The position numbers were made by a program, and so were the translations under genes. A stretch of 15,000 nucleotides of DNA, from the NCBI GenBank assembly GCA_905221605.1, contig CAJNDS010002344.1, positions 285,383-300,382 on the forward strand, written 5' to 3'. The DNA comes from Symbiodinium natans. Lineage: Eukaryota > Sar > Dinophyceae > Suessiales > Symbiodiniaceae. Positions 1-6,583 of the stretch are shown piece after piece. Each line of letters starts with the position of its first letter. Positions within the stretch are counted from its first letter, which is position 1. Below the pieces are notes generated by a model. That model made no database searches and was not told where the DNA came from. It was given only the letters and a program-made list of their open reading frames with translations.

Positions 1-282
1 AGGATTGCAGGGAAAGTTTAGTGGTTTCCTAAACCCTGAACCGAAACCCTACCTGGGACCCTACTTACCTACAGTTTTAAGGGTCATACCTACTAAATCG
101 GGGGTTCTTGCTACTAATCTGTAGGGAAATAAGGTTCCAGGTAAACCCTTAGAACCCGAAATCCTCAGAAACCTAGACATACTTCAAGCGTCTTTATGTT
201 TTTTCAATATTTTATGATTATCATTATTTATTATTGTTGTTTTGAGGCCGGGGGGGGGGGGGTTGGGATCTCTAAGTACAGC
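1..282. other. Unassigned sequence with poly-G run
   Basis: No coding signal was found. The stretch holds scattered CCCTAAA-like words, an AT-rich segment near 195-240, and a run of 13 G at 250-262. Positions 51-90 recur almost unchanged at 1846-1884. Confidence 0.6.
51..90 (+). repeat. Dispersed direct repeat, copy 1
   Basis: A 40-bp segment starting ACCTGGGACCCTA and ending in TACC matches 1846-1884 with a few substitutions and one gap. It lies outside any telomere-like array, so it is probably a fragment of a dispersed repeat. Its family is not recognised. Confidence 0.7.
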
Positions 283-324
283 AGGATTAGGGTTCAGGGT
301 TTTTGGGGTTTAGGGTTTTCGGGG
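283..324 (+). repeat. Degenerate TTTAGGG-like array
   Basis: A few diverged heptamers occur on the plus strand (GGGTTCA, GGGGTTTA, GGGTTTT forms). 325-780 after it shows no supported gene: a 62-codon open frame at 376-564 has no recognisable composition or splice context. Confidence 0.6.
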
Positions 325-824
325 CGACTAGAGTGGTTCCTACATGCCAAGTTTGTATAGGCCTGAAGCTTCGGCATGGTTTTTGGTACGCCCAGAGTAG
401 GTCCTCATTCCCTTTTGTTAGGGCTCGGTTCCCTTACAAGCCCCTTTCAACCAACAAGGATACGTACTTTGTTTACTCCTAGGTTGCTCTCGGGTGTATT
501 TGTTGTAGGAGTTTACCTTGAAACCCGTCGTCATCGCAGCAACAGAAGTCGTAGCTCTACTTAGACCCGAAGCCACTAAAATTCCCCTTAGACCCGAAAC
601 CCCATGTAAGATTGAGGTCTTGAGTCTTGTAGGTGTCTGTGAAGAATCGCTACCTACACCCTTGGCCAGCTGATGTCCTCAAATGCCCTCTTACCCGGAC
701 CTGATTCCCCCGAAGGTCGATTTCAGCTACTCCCGAACAGCCTAAACCATGGAGCCGAAAGCCATGTAGATAACTCGTAAACTCATATGCATTGATGTGT
801 ATATATGTAAATACATATGTATGT

Positions 825-825
825 A

Positions 826-886
<61 letters not shown>

Positions 887-888
887 GT
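825..888 (+). repeat. (TATGTG)n hexanucleotide microsatellite
   Basis: About 10.5 uninterrupted hexamer units are visible. They create long Cys-Met and Val-Tyr open frames on the plus strand and His-Ile frames on the minus strand; these are repeat translations, not genes. ATGT-rich sequence extends on both sides. Confidence 0.95.
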
Positions 889-918
889 ACAACATGCTAA
901 GTATTTTTATGTGTATAA

Positions 919-976
919 TACATATATATATATATATACACGTGTGCGTATGCATGTATTCATATATGCATATATG
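919..976. repeat. (TA)n and ATGC/ATAT microsatellite
   Basis: A TA dinucleotide run at about 921-938 is followed by alternating purine-pyrimidine sequence (ACACGTGTGCGTATGCATG). The tract could adopt non-B DNA. Confidence 0.85.
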
Positions 977-1027
977 TATATTCGATAAAGCCCCTACCTG
1001 TAAGCCATCAAACCCCAAGCGCCCCAG

Positions 1028-1104
1028 GTCGCGGGCTACGCAATGCCGCCTCCACCAGTGGCTGGGTGGCCAACGCAATATCAGAGCTGCCCGGCGAGTT
1101 CAGG
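1028..1104 (+). CDS. Candidate exon island, unknown protein
   Basis: A GC-rich island between the AT-rich microsatellite and a telomere-like array. It starts after CCCCAG and ends before GTTTGG, matching AG/GT splice borders. The frame starting with GTC reads VAGYAMPPPPVAGWPTQ..., a proline-rich segment without stops. No family is recognised. It could be chance, since 77 bp is short and the borders are weak. Confidence 0.28.
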
Positions 1105-1377
1105 GTTTGGGGTTCAGGGTTTAGGGTTTAGGGTTAGGGTTAGGGTTTAGGGTTTAGGGTTTAGGGTTTAGGGTTTTGGGTCTAGAGTTTAGGGTTTAGG
1201 CTTCGAGGTTTAGGGTTTGGGGTTCAGGGCTTGGGCTTTAAGGTTTGCGGGTCAGGGTTTAGGCTTTAAGGTTTGTGGTTCGGGGTTTAGGCTTCATGGT
1301 TTGGGATTCAGGGTTTTAGGCTTTATGGTTTGGGATTCAGCGTTTAGGCTTTAAGGTTAGGGCTTAGGGTTTAGATT
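1101..1377 (+). repeat. TTTAGGG-like array, degenerate to the right
   Basis: Near-perfect heptamers at about 1116-1178 include two hexameric TTAGGG units. They decay rightward into GGTTTGGGGTTC, GGCTTTAAGGTT and similar variants with a 14-21 bp higher-order pattern. All plus-strand frames are closed by TAG in the canonical part. Confidence 0.95.
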
Positions 1378-1513
1378 TTATGGCTGAGGAGTTGTAGGTT
1401 GAGGGGCACAATCGCAGACCCTGTCGGCAGTTTTGCTTGTCAATTAGGGCGTCGGGATTTTAATTATTGGGCATCTATTCAGGACTTAATTGTGAGCAAC
1501 ATATTGTGGGTTG

Positions 1514-1544
1514 ACCCCAAGCCCAAACCCTAAACCCTAGACCC
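1514..1544 (-). repeat. Short CCCTAAA-like array
   Basis: Three to four diverged units lie in the opposite orientation to the array at 1101-1377. The 1378-1513 stretch between the two holds nothing I can support. Confidence 0.75.
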
Positions 1545-1616
1545 AGACAAAAGATATAATTACACAGCACAAATATCTTAAGCTAGAATAGTCATAAGTA
1601 TAATAATTAGTGATAG

Positions 1617-1708
1617 CGTGTTTCCTCGTGAAGGTGATCGTCAGCCCAGCTAAGGATCGACACGCTGAAGCCTCAAAACCCCTGAAACCCCTGGCTGAGC
1701 CCAAGCCT
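1617..1708 (+). CDS. Candidate exon island, unknown protein
   Basis: It follows a TGATAG context (possible AG acceptor at 1615-1616). The open frame reads CFLVKVIVSPAKDRHAEA..., then runs into degenerate telomere-like sequence and a TAA at 1709. No obvious GT donor can be placed confidently. The family is not recognised, and the 3' part is repeat-derived. Confidence 0.22.
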
Positions 1709-1845
1709 TAAACCCGAATTCCCCAAACTACAAATATGCGAGTATACGAATCAGATACTATTTTAGTAAGAAAATAAGAATAATGATTATATTCCAGTAA
1801 GAAAGACAATGTTTTGATGAATCAAGACAAACTACACAGGGCTTT

Positions 1846-1884
1846 ACCTGGGACCCTATTTGCCTACAGTTTTAAGGTTATACC
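1846..1884 (+). repeat. Dispersed direct repeat, copy 2
   Basis: This is the second copy of the 40-bp segment at 51-90, in the same orientation, with scattered substitutions and one base less. It is followed at once by a C7 run. Confidence 0.7.
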
Positions 1885-1918
1885 CCCCCAAGAAAAACAC
1901 CATAAAACAACATCTTTT

Positions 1919-1976
1919 TGTATATATATATATACACATGTATATATATATATATATATGTATATATTGTACATAC
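1919..1976. repeat. (TA)n/(TATATG) microsatellite
   Basis: Two TA runs separated by CACATG, then a TATATATG stretch. A further (TA)n tract sits at about 2094-2110. 1710-2140 otherwise shows only AT-rich unique sequence with no coding support. Confidence 0.9.
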
Positions 1977-2139
1977 ATGAAGAGCAAGCATAAAGCCGAA
2001 AGGACACGCTGACAAATGAGCATTCTGCATACATACCTAAACAGATAGTTGGTTCAGGCTGTCTATTCTATTTATGTATATAAACAAATATTCATATATA
2101 TATATATACACATAGGATATAAGAGAAACAGGACAGCTA

Positions 2140-2177
2140 AAGTCCCCAAACTCCAAACCCCAAAACCCAAGCCCCAA
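2140..2177 (-). repeat. Degenerate CCCTAAA/CCCCAAA array
   Basis: Four to five diverged C-rich units (CCCCAAA, TCCAAAC, CCCAAAA). It lies directly left of a small open island and in the opposite orientation to the array at 2300. Confidence 0.7.
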
Positions 2178-2193
2178 CTTGCTGTAACTCAAG

Positions 2194-2249
2194 GCGTCTT
2201 CGGGCTGAAGGATGTCACAGGCCGACCCAGGGCTGCAGACACGCTATGG
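2194..2249 (+). CDS. Candidate short exon, unknown protein
   Basis: The island starts after CTCAAG and ends before GTTTGAGG. Its open frame reads GVFGLKDVTGRPRAADTLW with no stop. C-rich repeat lies to the left and G-rich repeat to the right. Evidence is limited to an open frame and AG/GT borders. Confidence 0.2.
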
Positions 2250-2299
2250 GTTTGAGGGATGTTTCTTCTTTGGAGGGGATGGCAGGGCGGTTTCGGAGT

Positions 2300-2331
2300 G
2301 TAGGGCTTAGGGTTTCGGGAGGGTTTAGGGA
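2300..2331 (+). repeat. Short TTTAGGG-like array
   Basis: Three to four diverged plus-strand heptamers. It is followed by T-rich sequence and a run of 14 C at 2384-2397. Confidence 0.7.
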
Positions 2332-2383
2332 GTTCAGAATTTTGTTGTGCTTTTTGTTTTGGTTTTGGGCTCTTTTGTTTTGA

Positions 2384-2397
2384 CCCCCCCCCCCCCC
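2384..2397 (+). other. Poly-C run (14 C)
   Basis: An uninterrupted C14 tract about 40 bp upstream of the AG that borders the open island at 2441. It could act as a polypyrimidine tract of a plus-strand intron, or simply be slippage-prone sequence. Confidence 0.9.
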
Positions 2398-2440
2398 TCG
2401 AACACACATAAGCCCCACACTATCAAAGACCCTAAACCAG

Positions 2441-2530
2441 AGAGGCAATCCGGCCCTGGCCGGTTCGCACATGAACCTCCTCCGCTTCTGGGCGGCTTTG
2501 ATGGACGCAGGGACCCCGGGATCCTTTGGG
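2441..2530 (+). CDS. Candidate exon, unknown protein
   Basis: It starts after AAACCAG and ends before GTATGC, a good donor. The frame from 2444 reads GNPALAGSHMNLLRFWAALM and then DAGTPGSFG. About four fifths of its third codon positions are G or C, and a C14 pyrimidine tract lies upstream. This is one of the better exon candidates by composition. No domain is recognised. Another plus-strand frame is open as well. Confidence 0.38.
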
Positions 2531-2545
2531 GTATGCTGCATGTGT

Positions 2546-2598
2546 CGGGTTTATAGGTTTTAGGGGTTTAGGGTTGTGAGGGTATAGGGTTTAGGGCT
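2546..2598 (+). repeat. TTTAGGG-like array
   Basis: Degenerate heptamers (GGGTTTATAGG, TTTAGGGG, GGGTTGTGAGGG) sit immediately to the right of the candidate exon ending at 2530, so they would lie at the start of the following intron. Confidence 0.7.
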
Positions 2599-2715
2599 AC
2601 GGGTTGTTTTGGTTGGGTTAAGACATGGTGCGGACAAGGAGAGAAATAAAGCCGTTCAGGATCTGTGCCTGGGGTCTCCCCAAAACCCAAACCCTCTTGA
2701 GCAAGATGCCAATAG

Positions 2716-2954
2716 TTCAACGAAAACTACCGAGTTGCCAATGTGGCGCCAGACGGACTCCCGTTCGCACTCGGTCCGCCGAACTACTGGGACTTGGAGA
2801 GCACCTGCCGCATTCGTTGCCCCAACTGTCAGGCCGGCGATATGCAGGTACAACAAGAGGGGCCACAGGCACCCACATTGTCGACACCGATGCCCTCCGT
2901 GCAAGGGAAGCGCACAGAGAGTGGGTCGCGATTGAGTACCTGCGGAGCACCAGG
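2716..2954 (+). CDS. Best coding signal: Cys-rich unknown protein, apparent frameshift
   Basis: Two adjoining plus-strand frames both look coding. The first (2716 to about 2870) opens right after AATAG and reads FNENYRVANVAPDGLPFALG then PPNYWDLESTCRIRCPNCQA and GDMQ, with a Cys-x3-Cys-x2-Cys cluster (CRIRCPNC). The second takes over near 2868 and reads THIVDTDALRAREAHREWVA then IEYLRSTR, ending near a CAGG|GTGG donor at 2955. Third positions are about three quarters G/C in both parts, unlike the surrounding repeats. Joining them needs a shift of -1 (or +2). CAG|GTACAA at 2847/2848 is also a plausible donor, but the 21-bp GT...CAG segment from there keeps frame 1, so a mini-intron does not explain the switch. 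It may be a decayed gene, a sequencing indel or alternative splicing. The family is not recognised. Confidence 0.45.
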
Positions 2955-2994
2955 GTGGCAGGGGCGGACCTTCTTTTACGGCTATTATATATGG

Positions 2995-3071
2995 GTACCT
3001 AAAGGGTCCTAATTATAAGGGAATCCTATGATGTAGGGACTATGATAAGGAGGTCCCTTATTTCGTACACC
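2995..3071. repeat. Possible weak fold-back element
   Basis: GGGTACCTAAAGGGTCC on the left partly pairs with the sequence around GGTCCCTTATTTCGTACACC on the right. The pairing is imperfect and the call weak. Confidence 0.2.
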
Positions 3072-3168
3072 GCCATAGTTAGTCCGGCTCCGAAGTTTTG
3101 GACAGGCAGGTAAGGCTCAGAGCGAGCTTGTGAGTCATGTTCCAACCTACGGTAGCAACTGAGAGGGG

Positions 3169-3215
3169 CTTTAGGGTTTAGCGTCCAGTGTTTAGGTTTA
3201 GGGTTTTGGGTTTTG
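3169..3215 (+). repeat. TTTAGGG-like array
   Basis: A few heptamers interrupted by GCGTCCAGTG. The sequence between 2955 and 3168 shows no supported gene. Confidence 0.7.
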
Positions 3216-3217
3216 AG

Positions 3218-3299
3218 CGCCAAGCGCTTCGAAAGGGAAGGCTCTCGAGCCAGAAGTGGGTGCTACTTGCTTGTCTGCGCTTCACGTTTTGCACCCCTT
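3218..3299 (+). CDS. Candidate exon, unknown protein
   Basis: It starts after TTTTGAG and ends before GTAGGG. The open frame reads RQALRKGRLSSQKWVLLACL then RFTFCTPC: a basic segment followed by a hydrophobic, cysteine-containing one. Third positions are roughly 60% G/C. It is adjacent to a telomere-like array on the left. No family is recognised. Confidence 0.25.
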
Positions 3300-4035
3300 G
3301 TAGGGAATTAAGGAGAAGAGATCCCAAAGGGTCTCAGAACCTATATAGTAGATACTTGGGGCTTAATCCCATCCCCCTAATATTAAACGGGGGGGCCACC
3401 CCCCCCCGGCCCCCCTTAAAAACTCGAAAAATGTTTTTATAGTTAGGGGGTATTCTTATCGAAATGTCATAATTCATTAGACTTCAGGGTTACTCCCCTG
3501 GACCCCCAAGCCGAAACCCTCTGAGGGTTTTTATTGGTGTTGAGGGTTTTCTTGGAGGCCTGAACCCCCCCCCCCCCAATTCGGAATAGGGTTTTAAAGG
3601 CCGGGTTGGTTTCGGCAGGATTTTCCGCAAAGTGTTTTGATTATTAGGGGTCCATTTAATAAAAGGGGGAAGGGATTAAAAGGGTTCTTGTATGGTAGCT
3701 ATATACTACACAGGTACATGGACCCTTCGGGAATAGTGGCAATATGCATTTCCGTTCATCCCCGACGAACCAACAGCAAGCCACTACGCAGATCACATTG
3801 TGGTTACTTCATACGGCACTGGGATGCTTTGACCACAACAGGGCGTCTGGTTCATACGCTTGTAAGAGGAATTATAGTAGTATAGGATATGACCCCAATT
3901 TTTGGGGCCCTGTTGGTCCCCAGGGTTTATGGATACCTTAAGGGCTCGAAGACCTCCCATAGCTAGGACTGTACTTCCAACCCAGTTCTATCCGTATTCA
4001 GGTGTCTAAGGGGCTTTTTGCGTGGGTTGCACGTA
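3300..4035. other. Unique sequence with poly-C/poly-G runs
   Basis: It holds G7 and C9/C6 runs at 3389-3415 and C13 at 3565-3577. An imperfect inverted repeat, GGGGTCCATTTA near 3647 against TACATGGACCCT near 3714, brackets about 80 bp. A CCCCAA/TTGGGG palindrome sits near 3894. Two overlapping open frames cover 3637-3941, one ending before a GTAAGAGG donor at 3867, but neither is convincing. Confidence 0.5.
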
Positions 4036-4391
4036 AACCCAAAATTCCAAACCCCAAGCCTTCAACGCCAAACTCTAAACCTTAAACCCCAATCCCTAAT
4101 CGCGGCAAAACCCTAAACCCCAAACCCTAAATCCCAAACCCCAAACCCCAAACCCTAAACTCTAGACCCCAAACACCCTAAACCATAAACCACAAACCCC
4201 CTAGGCCCCAAACCCGAAACCCCGCAAACCCTTAAACTAAACCCTAACCCCCCAAACCCTACACACCAAACCCTAAACCCCAAACCCTAAACCCGAAACC
4301 CTAAACCCCAAACCCTAAATCCCAAACCCCCAAACCCCAAACCCTTAACCCCCAAACCCTAAACCCCGAACCCTAAACCCCAAACCCCCCA
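4036..4391 (-). repeat. Long CCCTAAA/CCCCAAA array
   Basis: This is the largest telomere-like block of the window, about 355 bp of mixed CCCTAAA and CCCCAAA units with insertions and deletions. The high share of CCCCAAA (TTTGGGG on the other strand) differs from the arrays at 11624 and 12411, which are pure CCCTAAA. That suggests an older, diverged array. Confidence 0.95.
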
Positions 4392-4406
4392 AATCGCAAG
4401 TCGCAG

Positions 4407-4479
4407 GTCGCGCTGGAGGCGGGAAGAAAAGGCCTTGAGCTCCTCGAGACACTGCAGGGCACCCGCCAGGAGCCCCCGG
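4407..4479 (+). CDS. Candidate exon inside inverted telomere-like arrays
   Basis: The only unique sequence between the C-strand array to 4391 and the G-strand array from 4491. It starts after AGTCGCAG and ends before GTGCTAGG. The frame reads VALEAGRKGLELLETLQGTR then QEPP, with about three quarters G/C at third positions and a helix-like composition. No stop occurs. No family is recognised. It is one of the better exon candidates. Confidence 0.38.
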
Positions 4480-4490
4480 GTGCTAGGAGT

Positions 4491-4589
4491 CTAGGGTTTC
4501 AGGGTTTAGGGTGTGGGATTTAGGGTTTGGGGTTTGGGGTTTGGGGTTTAGGGTTTAGGGTTTGGGGTGTAGCGTTTAGGGTTTTGGGT
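4491..4589 (+). repeat. TTTAGGG/TTTGGGG array
   Basis: About 14 units with variants (GGGTGTGGGATT, TTTGGGG x3). Orientation is opposite to the array at 4036-4391, so the two form an imperfect inverted repeat around about 100 bp. Confidence 0.95.
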
Positions 4590-5038
4590 AAGTGGCGGAA
4601 ACCTGAACCCTCTGAATCCTGAACTCGAAGGGCTAGGGGGTTTAGCGTTTAGGGAGTTTAGGCATGAAAGGGGAATGTTAGGGATTCGCGGGCAAATGAG
4701 TCGAGGCCCCTCTGTAGCACCCTCAAGTACTCACAAATGGGTTTGGTGCTTAGGATTGCAGACACGAAAAGGGCCCATGATTCCCATCAACCCGTGGATC
4801 GCCATGGAATCGGACTAGCATGAGACGGCCACTCGCTCTTCATGAGCTCTAATGAGGGTTTACGAAAATAGGGGACCCCCCAATATTGACCCCCAAATTT
4901 TAGGATCCCCCATCATGATAGGTACCCCTAATGTCGCAAACCCCCAAATCCTAAATCCTAGCTTTTGAACCATAAGACGGCTGAAGCGCAACAGTTAGAA
5001 ACTTTGCATATGCCCCATGGACACTCGGAAACCTGGTT
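4590..5038. other. Unique sequence, no supported gene
   Basis: It contains diverged heptamers near 4635-4660 and an AT/C-rich stretch with repeated CCCCCAA-like words near 4875-4950. No open frame here has convincing length, composition or splice context. Confidence 0.5.
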
Positions 5039-5061
5039 CCCCCCCCCCCCAAAAAAAAAAA
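5039..5061 (+). other. C12-A11 homopolymer junction
   Basis: A C12 run is followed directly by 11 A, then by degenerate CCCTAAA-like units to about 5116. Such junctions are prone to slippage and to sequencing error. Confidence 0.85.
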
Positions 5062-5165
5062 CTCTAAAGCCTAAACCCGAATCCCTAAACCCTCAACCTA
5101 AACCAAACCCTAAAGGCCCGAAAAGGGTCAGAAACCTGGTGCCCCCAAAACCCTAAAACCTACAC
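5061..5165 (-). repeat. Degenerate CCCTAAA-like sequence
   Basis: Scattered CCCTAAA, CCCGAA and CCTAAAC words are separated by short unique bases. They give Asn-Pro-Lys-Pro-type translations, which are a repeat artefact. Confidence 0.7.
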
Positions 5166-5218
5166 CCTCGACCCTAAAGGCCCTTATCGGTACTGGGGTC
5201 CCAACTGGGAGTTCGACC

Positions 5219-5271
5219 AGGGTTTAGGGTTTAGGGTTTAGGGTTTAGGGTTTAGGGTTTAGGGTTTAGGG
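5219..5271 (+). repeat. Perfect TTTAGGG array, 7 units
   Basis: Seven uninterrupted heptamers, ending abruptly at GGGCAGGAG. The sequence purity suggests recent gain compared with its diverged neighbours. Confidence 0.97.
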
Positions 5272-5275
5272 GCAG

Positions 5276-5353
5276 GAGCTCAACCGGCTGCTGATCTCTT
5301 CCTGCGCACCCCCATGCAACCACGACGAAGGCAGAGTTGGGAGAGGAGTCTTT
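5276..5353 (+). CDS. Candidate exon between TTTAGGG arrays
   Basis: A GC-rich 78-bp island between the 7-unit array and a short array at 5357-5374. It starts after GGCAG and ends before GTGGGTTT. One frame reads ELNRLLISSCAPPCNHDEGR then VGRGVF; a second frame (GAQPAADLFLRTPMQPRRRQ...) is also open, so the frame is unsettled. No family is recognised. Confidence 0.32.
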
Positions 5354-5356
5354 GTG

Positions 5357-5374
5357 GGTTTAGGGTTTAGGGTT
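5357..5374 (+). repeat. Short TTTAGGG array
   Basis: Two and a half plus-strand heptamers at the right border of the preceding open island. Confidence 0.85.
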
Positions 5375-5456
5375 GGGGGCAGCCCTCATTCTAGGACCGC
5401 AATCGGGAGCTGACCGTACGGAGGGTAGTTGAACAATAGGTTGGGACCGGCCTGTG

Positions 5457-5656
5457 CTGGGAGGCTCATGGTACTTACTAACCAATTATAACTGTACTTA
5501 TTAACCAATTATAACTGTACTTATAGGGTTTAGGGTTTAGGGTTTAGGGTAACTGTACATATAACTGTACTTATAGCCATATTTGGCACTTAAGGGGCTT
5601 ATAAGTGGGTGATAAGTACAGTTATGATTGGTTAAGAAGTACCATGAACCTCCAAG
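5457..5656. mobile_element. 200-bp MITE-like inverted-repeat element
   Basis: The first ~44 bp (from CTGGGAGGCTCATGGTACTT) match the reverse complement of the last ~44 bp (ending AAGTACCATGAACCTCCAAG) with only a few mismatches. Inside, TAACCAATTATAACTGTACTT is tandemly repeated with period 22, and its tail AACTGTACTTATAG recurs at 5561-5576. The size and long terminal inverted repeats fit a non-autonomous DNA transposon. No clear target-site duplication is visible and no transposase is encoded. Confidence 0.75.
5525..5550 (+). repeat. TTTAGGG insertion within the MITE-like element
   Basis: About three and a half heptamers interrupt the inverted-repeat element. TAACTGTAC occurs on both sides of the tract (5512-5520 and 5550-5558), as expected if repeat was added at a break or came with a local duplication. 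Confidence 0.8.
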
Positions 5657-5694
5657 TGAATGCCTCTGACAATGCACTCCATGAGCTTTAGTTC

Positions 5695-5848
5695 AGGGGT
5701 AAAAGGAGGGACCCCTAGAAGAGACCCCTATTTTTTCCCCATATAACCCCTATATGTTCCTTATATAGTCCCGAAATACCTAGCTAGACCCCAAATAACT
5801 CCTAAATAACCTCCAGGGTAACTTAGAAGGGTCCCTCCTTTAGTCCCT
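5695..5848. mobile_element. MITE-like element, family 2, fuller copy
   Basis: The left end AGGGGTAAAAGGAGGGAC pairs with the reverse complement of the right end GTCCCTCCTTTAGTCCCT (15 of 18 positions). The interior is rich in CCCCTATATAACCCC-like words. The right 112 bp (5737-5848) align with 13819-13928, which shows that this is a dispersed repeat. It begins only 38 bp after the preceding element. Confidence 0.65.
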
Positions 5849-5926
5849 CACGCTGAAGCCCCTACGCCCTGCACCCCTCAACCCATGAATGCAAGCCCCA
5901 AAACCCCTAGAACCTAAGCTCCTAAG

Positions 5927-5948
5927 TTTAGGGTTTAGGGTTTAGGGT
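5927..5948 (+). repeat. Short TTTAGGG array
   Basis: Three plus-strand heptamers. The 5849-5926 stretch before it is C-rich with CCCTAAA-like words and no gene. Confidence 0.85.
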
Positions 5949-5992
5949 AGGAGGTTTTTGGGTTCTAGGGTTTGGGGTGCCTTCTCTGTCAG

Positions 5993-6039
5993 AGGTGGGG
6001 AGGTATGGATGCCGCTGTCGCTGGCGCTGGCGGGCATCG
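5993..6039 (+). CDS. Candidate micro-exon with consensus splice sites
   Basis: A pyrimidine-rich acceptor (CCTTCTCTGTCAG) precedes it and a textbook donor (ATCG|GTGAGT) follows at 6040. The 47-bp frame reads GGEVWMPLSLALAGI, with one base left over at each end. The hydrophobic LSLALAGI could be part of a membrane or signal segment, but this is too short to decide. Splice quality is the best evidence here. Confidence 0.38.
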
Positions 6040-6049
6040 GTGAGTGCTG

Positions 6050-6070
6050 CACTTGGCTGCCTTGGGGACC
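6050..6070 (+). repeat. 21-bp exact direct repeat, copy 1
   Basis: CACTTGGCTGCCTTGGGGAC plus C occurs here and again, identically, at 6249-6269. It lies just inside the putative intron after the GTGAGT donor. Confidence 0.9.
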
Positions 6071-6198
6071 AAGGGAACCCTTAACTACATCCCCCTTGGG
6101 AACTATTTTTTGTTTTTGTTTGTATAAAACCCACGAGGATATTTAGAAATAATATGTTTATAAAGGTTCTAAGGGGAGTATAGCTAAAGGGGCTCCTG

Positions 6199-6322
6199 GT
6201 CCACGCAGCCTACTTGGAGCTATTGTAGTATAGGGTCTAGGACCCCAACACTTGGCTGCCTTGGGGACCCTGAAAGGGATTATGGTCCAGCTGGAAGTAT
6301 TGTAGTATAGGTATATGACCCC
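6199..6322 (+). repeat. Local duplication with TATTGTAGTATAGG motif
   Basis: GGTCCA...GGAGCTATTGTAGTATAGG...GACCCC at about 6199-6247 resembles GGTCCAGCTGGAAGTATTGTAGTATAGG...GACCCC at about 6283-6322. The second copy of the 21-bp exact repeat (6249-6269) lies between them. Origin unknown; 6071-6198 holds no gene. Confidence 0.6.
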
Positions 6323-6428
6323 TAAACCCAAAACCCTGAAACCACTCTTAAACCCTTAAACCCTTAAAGCACTCGCTTAAACCCATAAACCCTAGCCCAA
6401 AACCTTAAACCCTAAACCCTAGACCCCA
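6319..6428 (-). repeat. Degenerate CCCTAAA-like array
   Basis: Mixed CCCTAAA, CCCTTAAA and CCCATAAA units. The octamer CCCTTAAA appears several times in a row near 6350-6368. Confidence 0.85.
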
Positions 6429-6480
6429 ATTTTAGGATTCATTTGGGTCCCCAAGGGTGCTGCTGGCTGACAAAATAACC

Positions 6481-6503
6481 GTTTAGGGTTTAGGGTTTAG
6501 GGT
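6481..6503 (+). repeat. Short TTTAGGG array
   Basis: Three plus-strand heptamers, abutting the fold-back element at 6504. Confidence 0.85.
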
Positions 6504-6583
6504 TGGGATGTTCTCGCTAGTACTAACAGCAGGGAATACTATAATGCCGATGAAGGACTGTTAGTAGAGGGTGGAACATCCCA
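6504..6583. mobile_element. 80-bp fold-back element
   Basis: TGGGATGTTC...TACTAACAG at the left (26 bp) matches the reverse complement of the right 26 bp, identical over the outer 10 and inner 9 positions. About 28 bp lie between the arms. The size fits a tiny MITE or a structured RNA hairpin. No second copy is seen in the window. Confidence 0.65.

Noticed and set aside
650-1124. Open frames of 63-142 codons over the microsatellite
   Set aside because: They are translations of (TATGTG)n (Cys-Met, Val-Tyr, His-Ile runs) and carry no coding composition outside the repeat.
3637-3941. Overlapping ORFs of 82 and 65 codons
   Set aside because: Three plus-strand frames are partly open with no compositional preference; only the GTAAGAGG at 3867 looks like a splice donor.
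4965-5156. ORF with Asn-Pro-Lys-Pro-rich translation
   Set aside because: The residues come from CCCTAAA/CCCAAAC repeats and a C12-A11 run; similar artefacts appear wherever the repeat is read.
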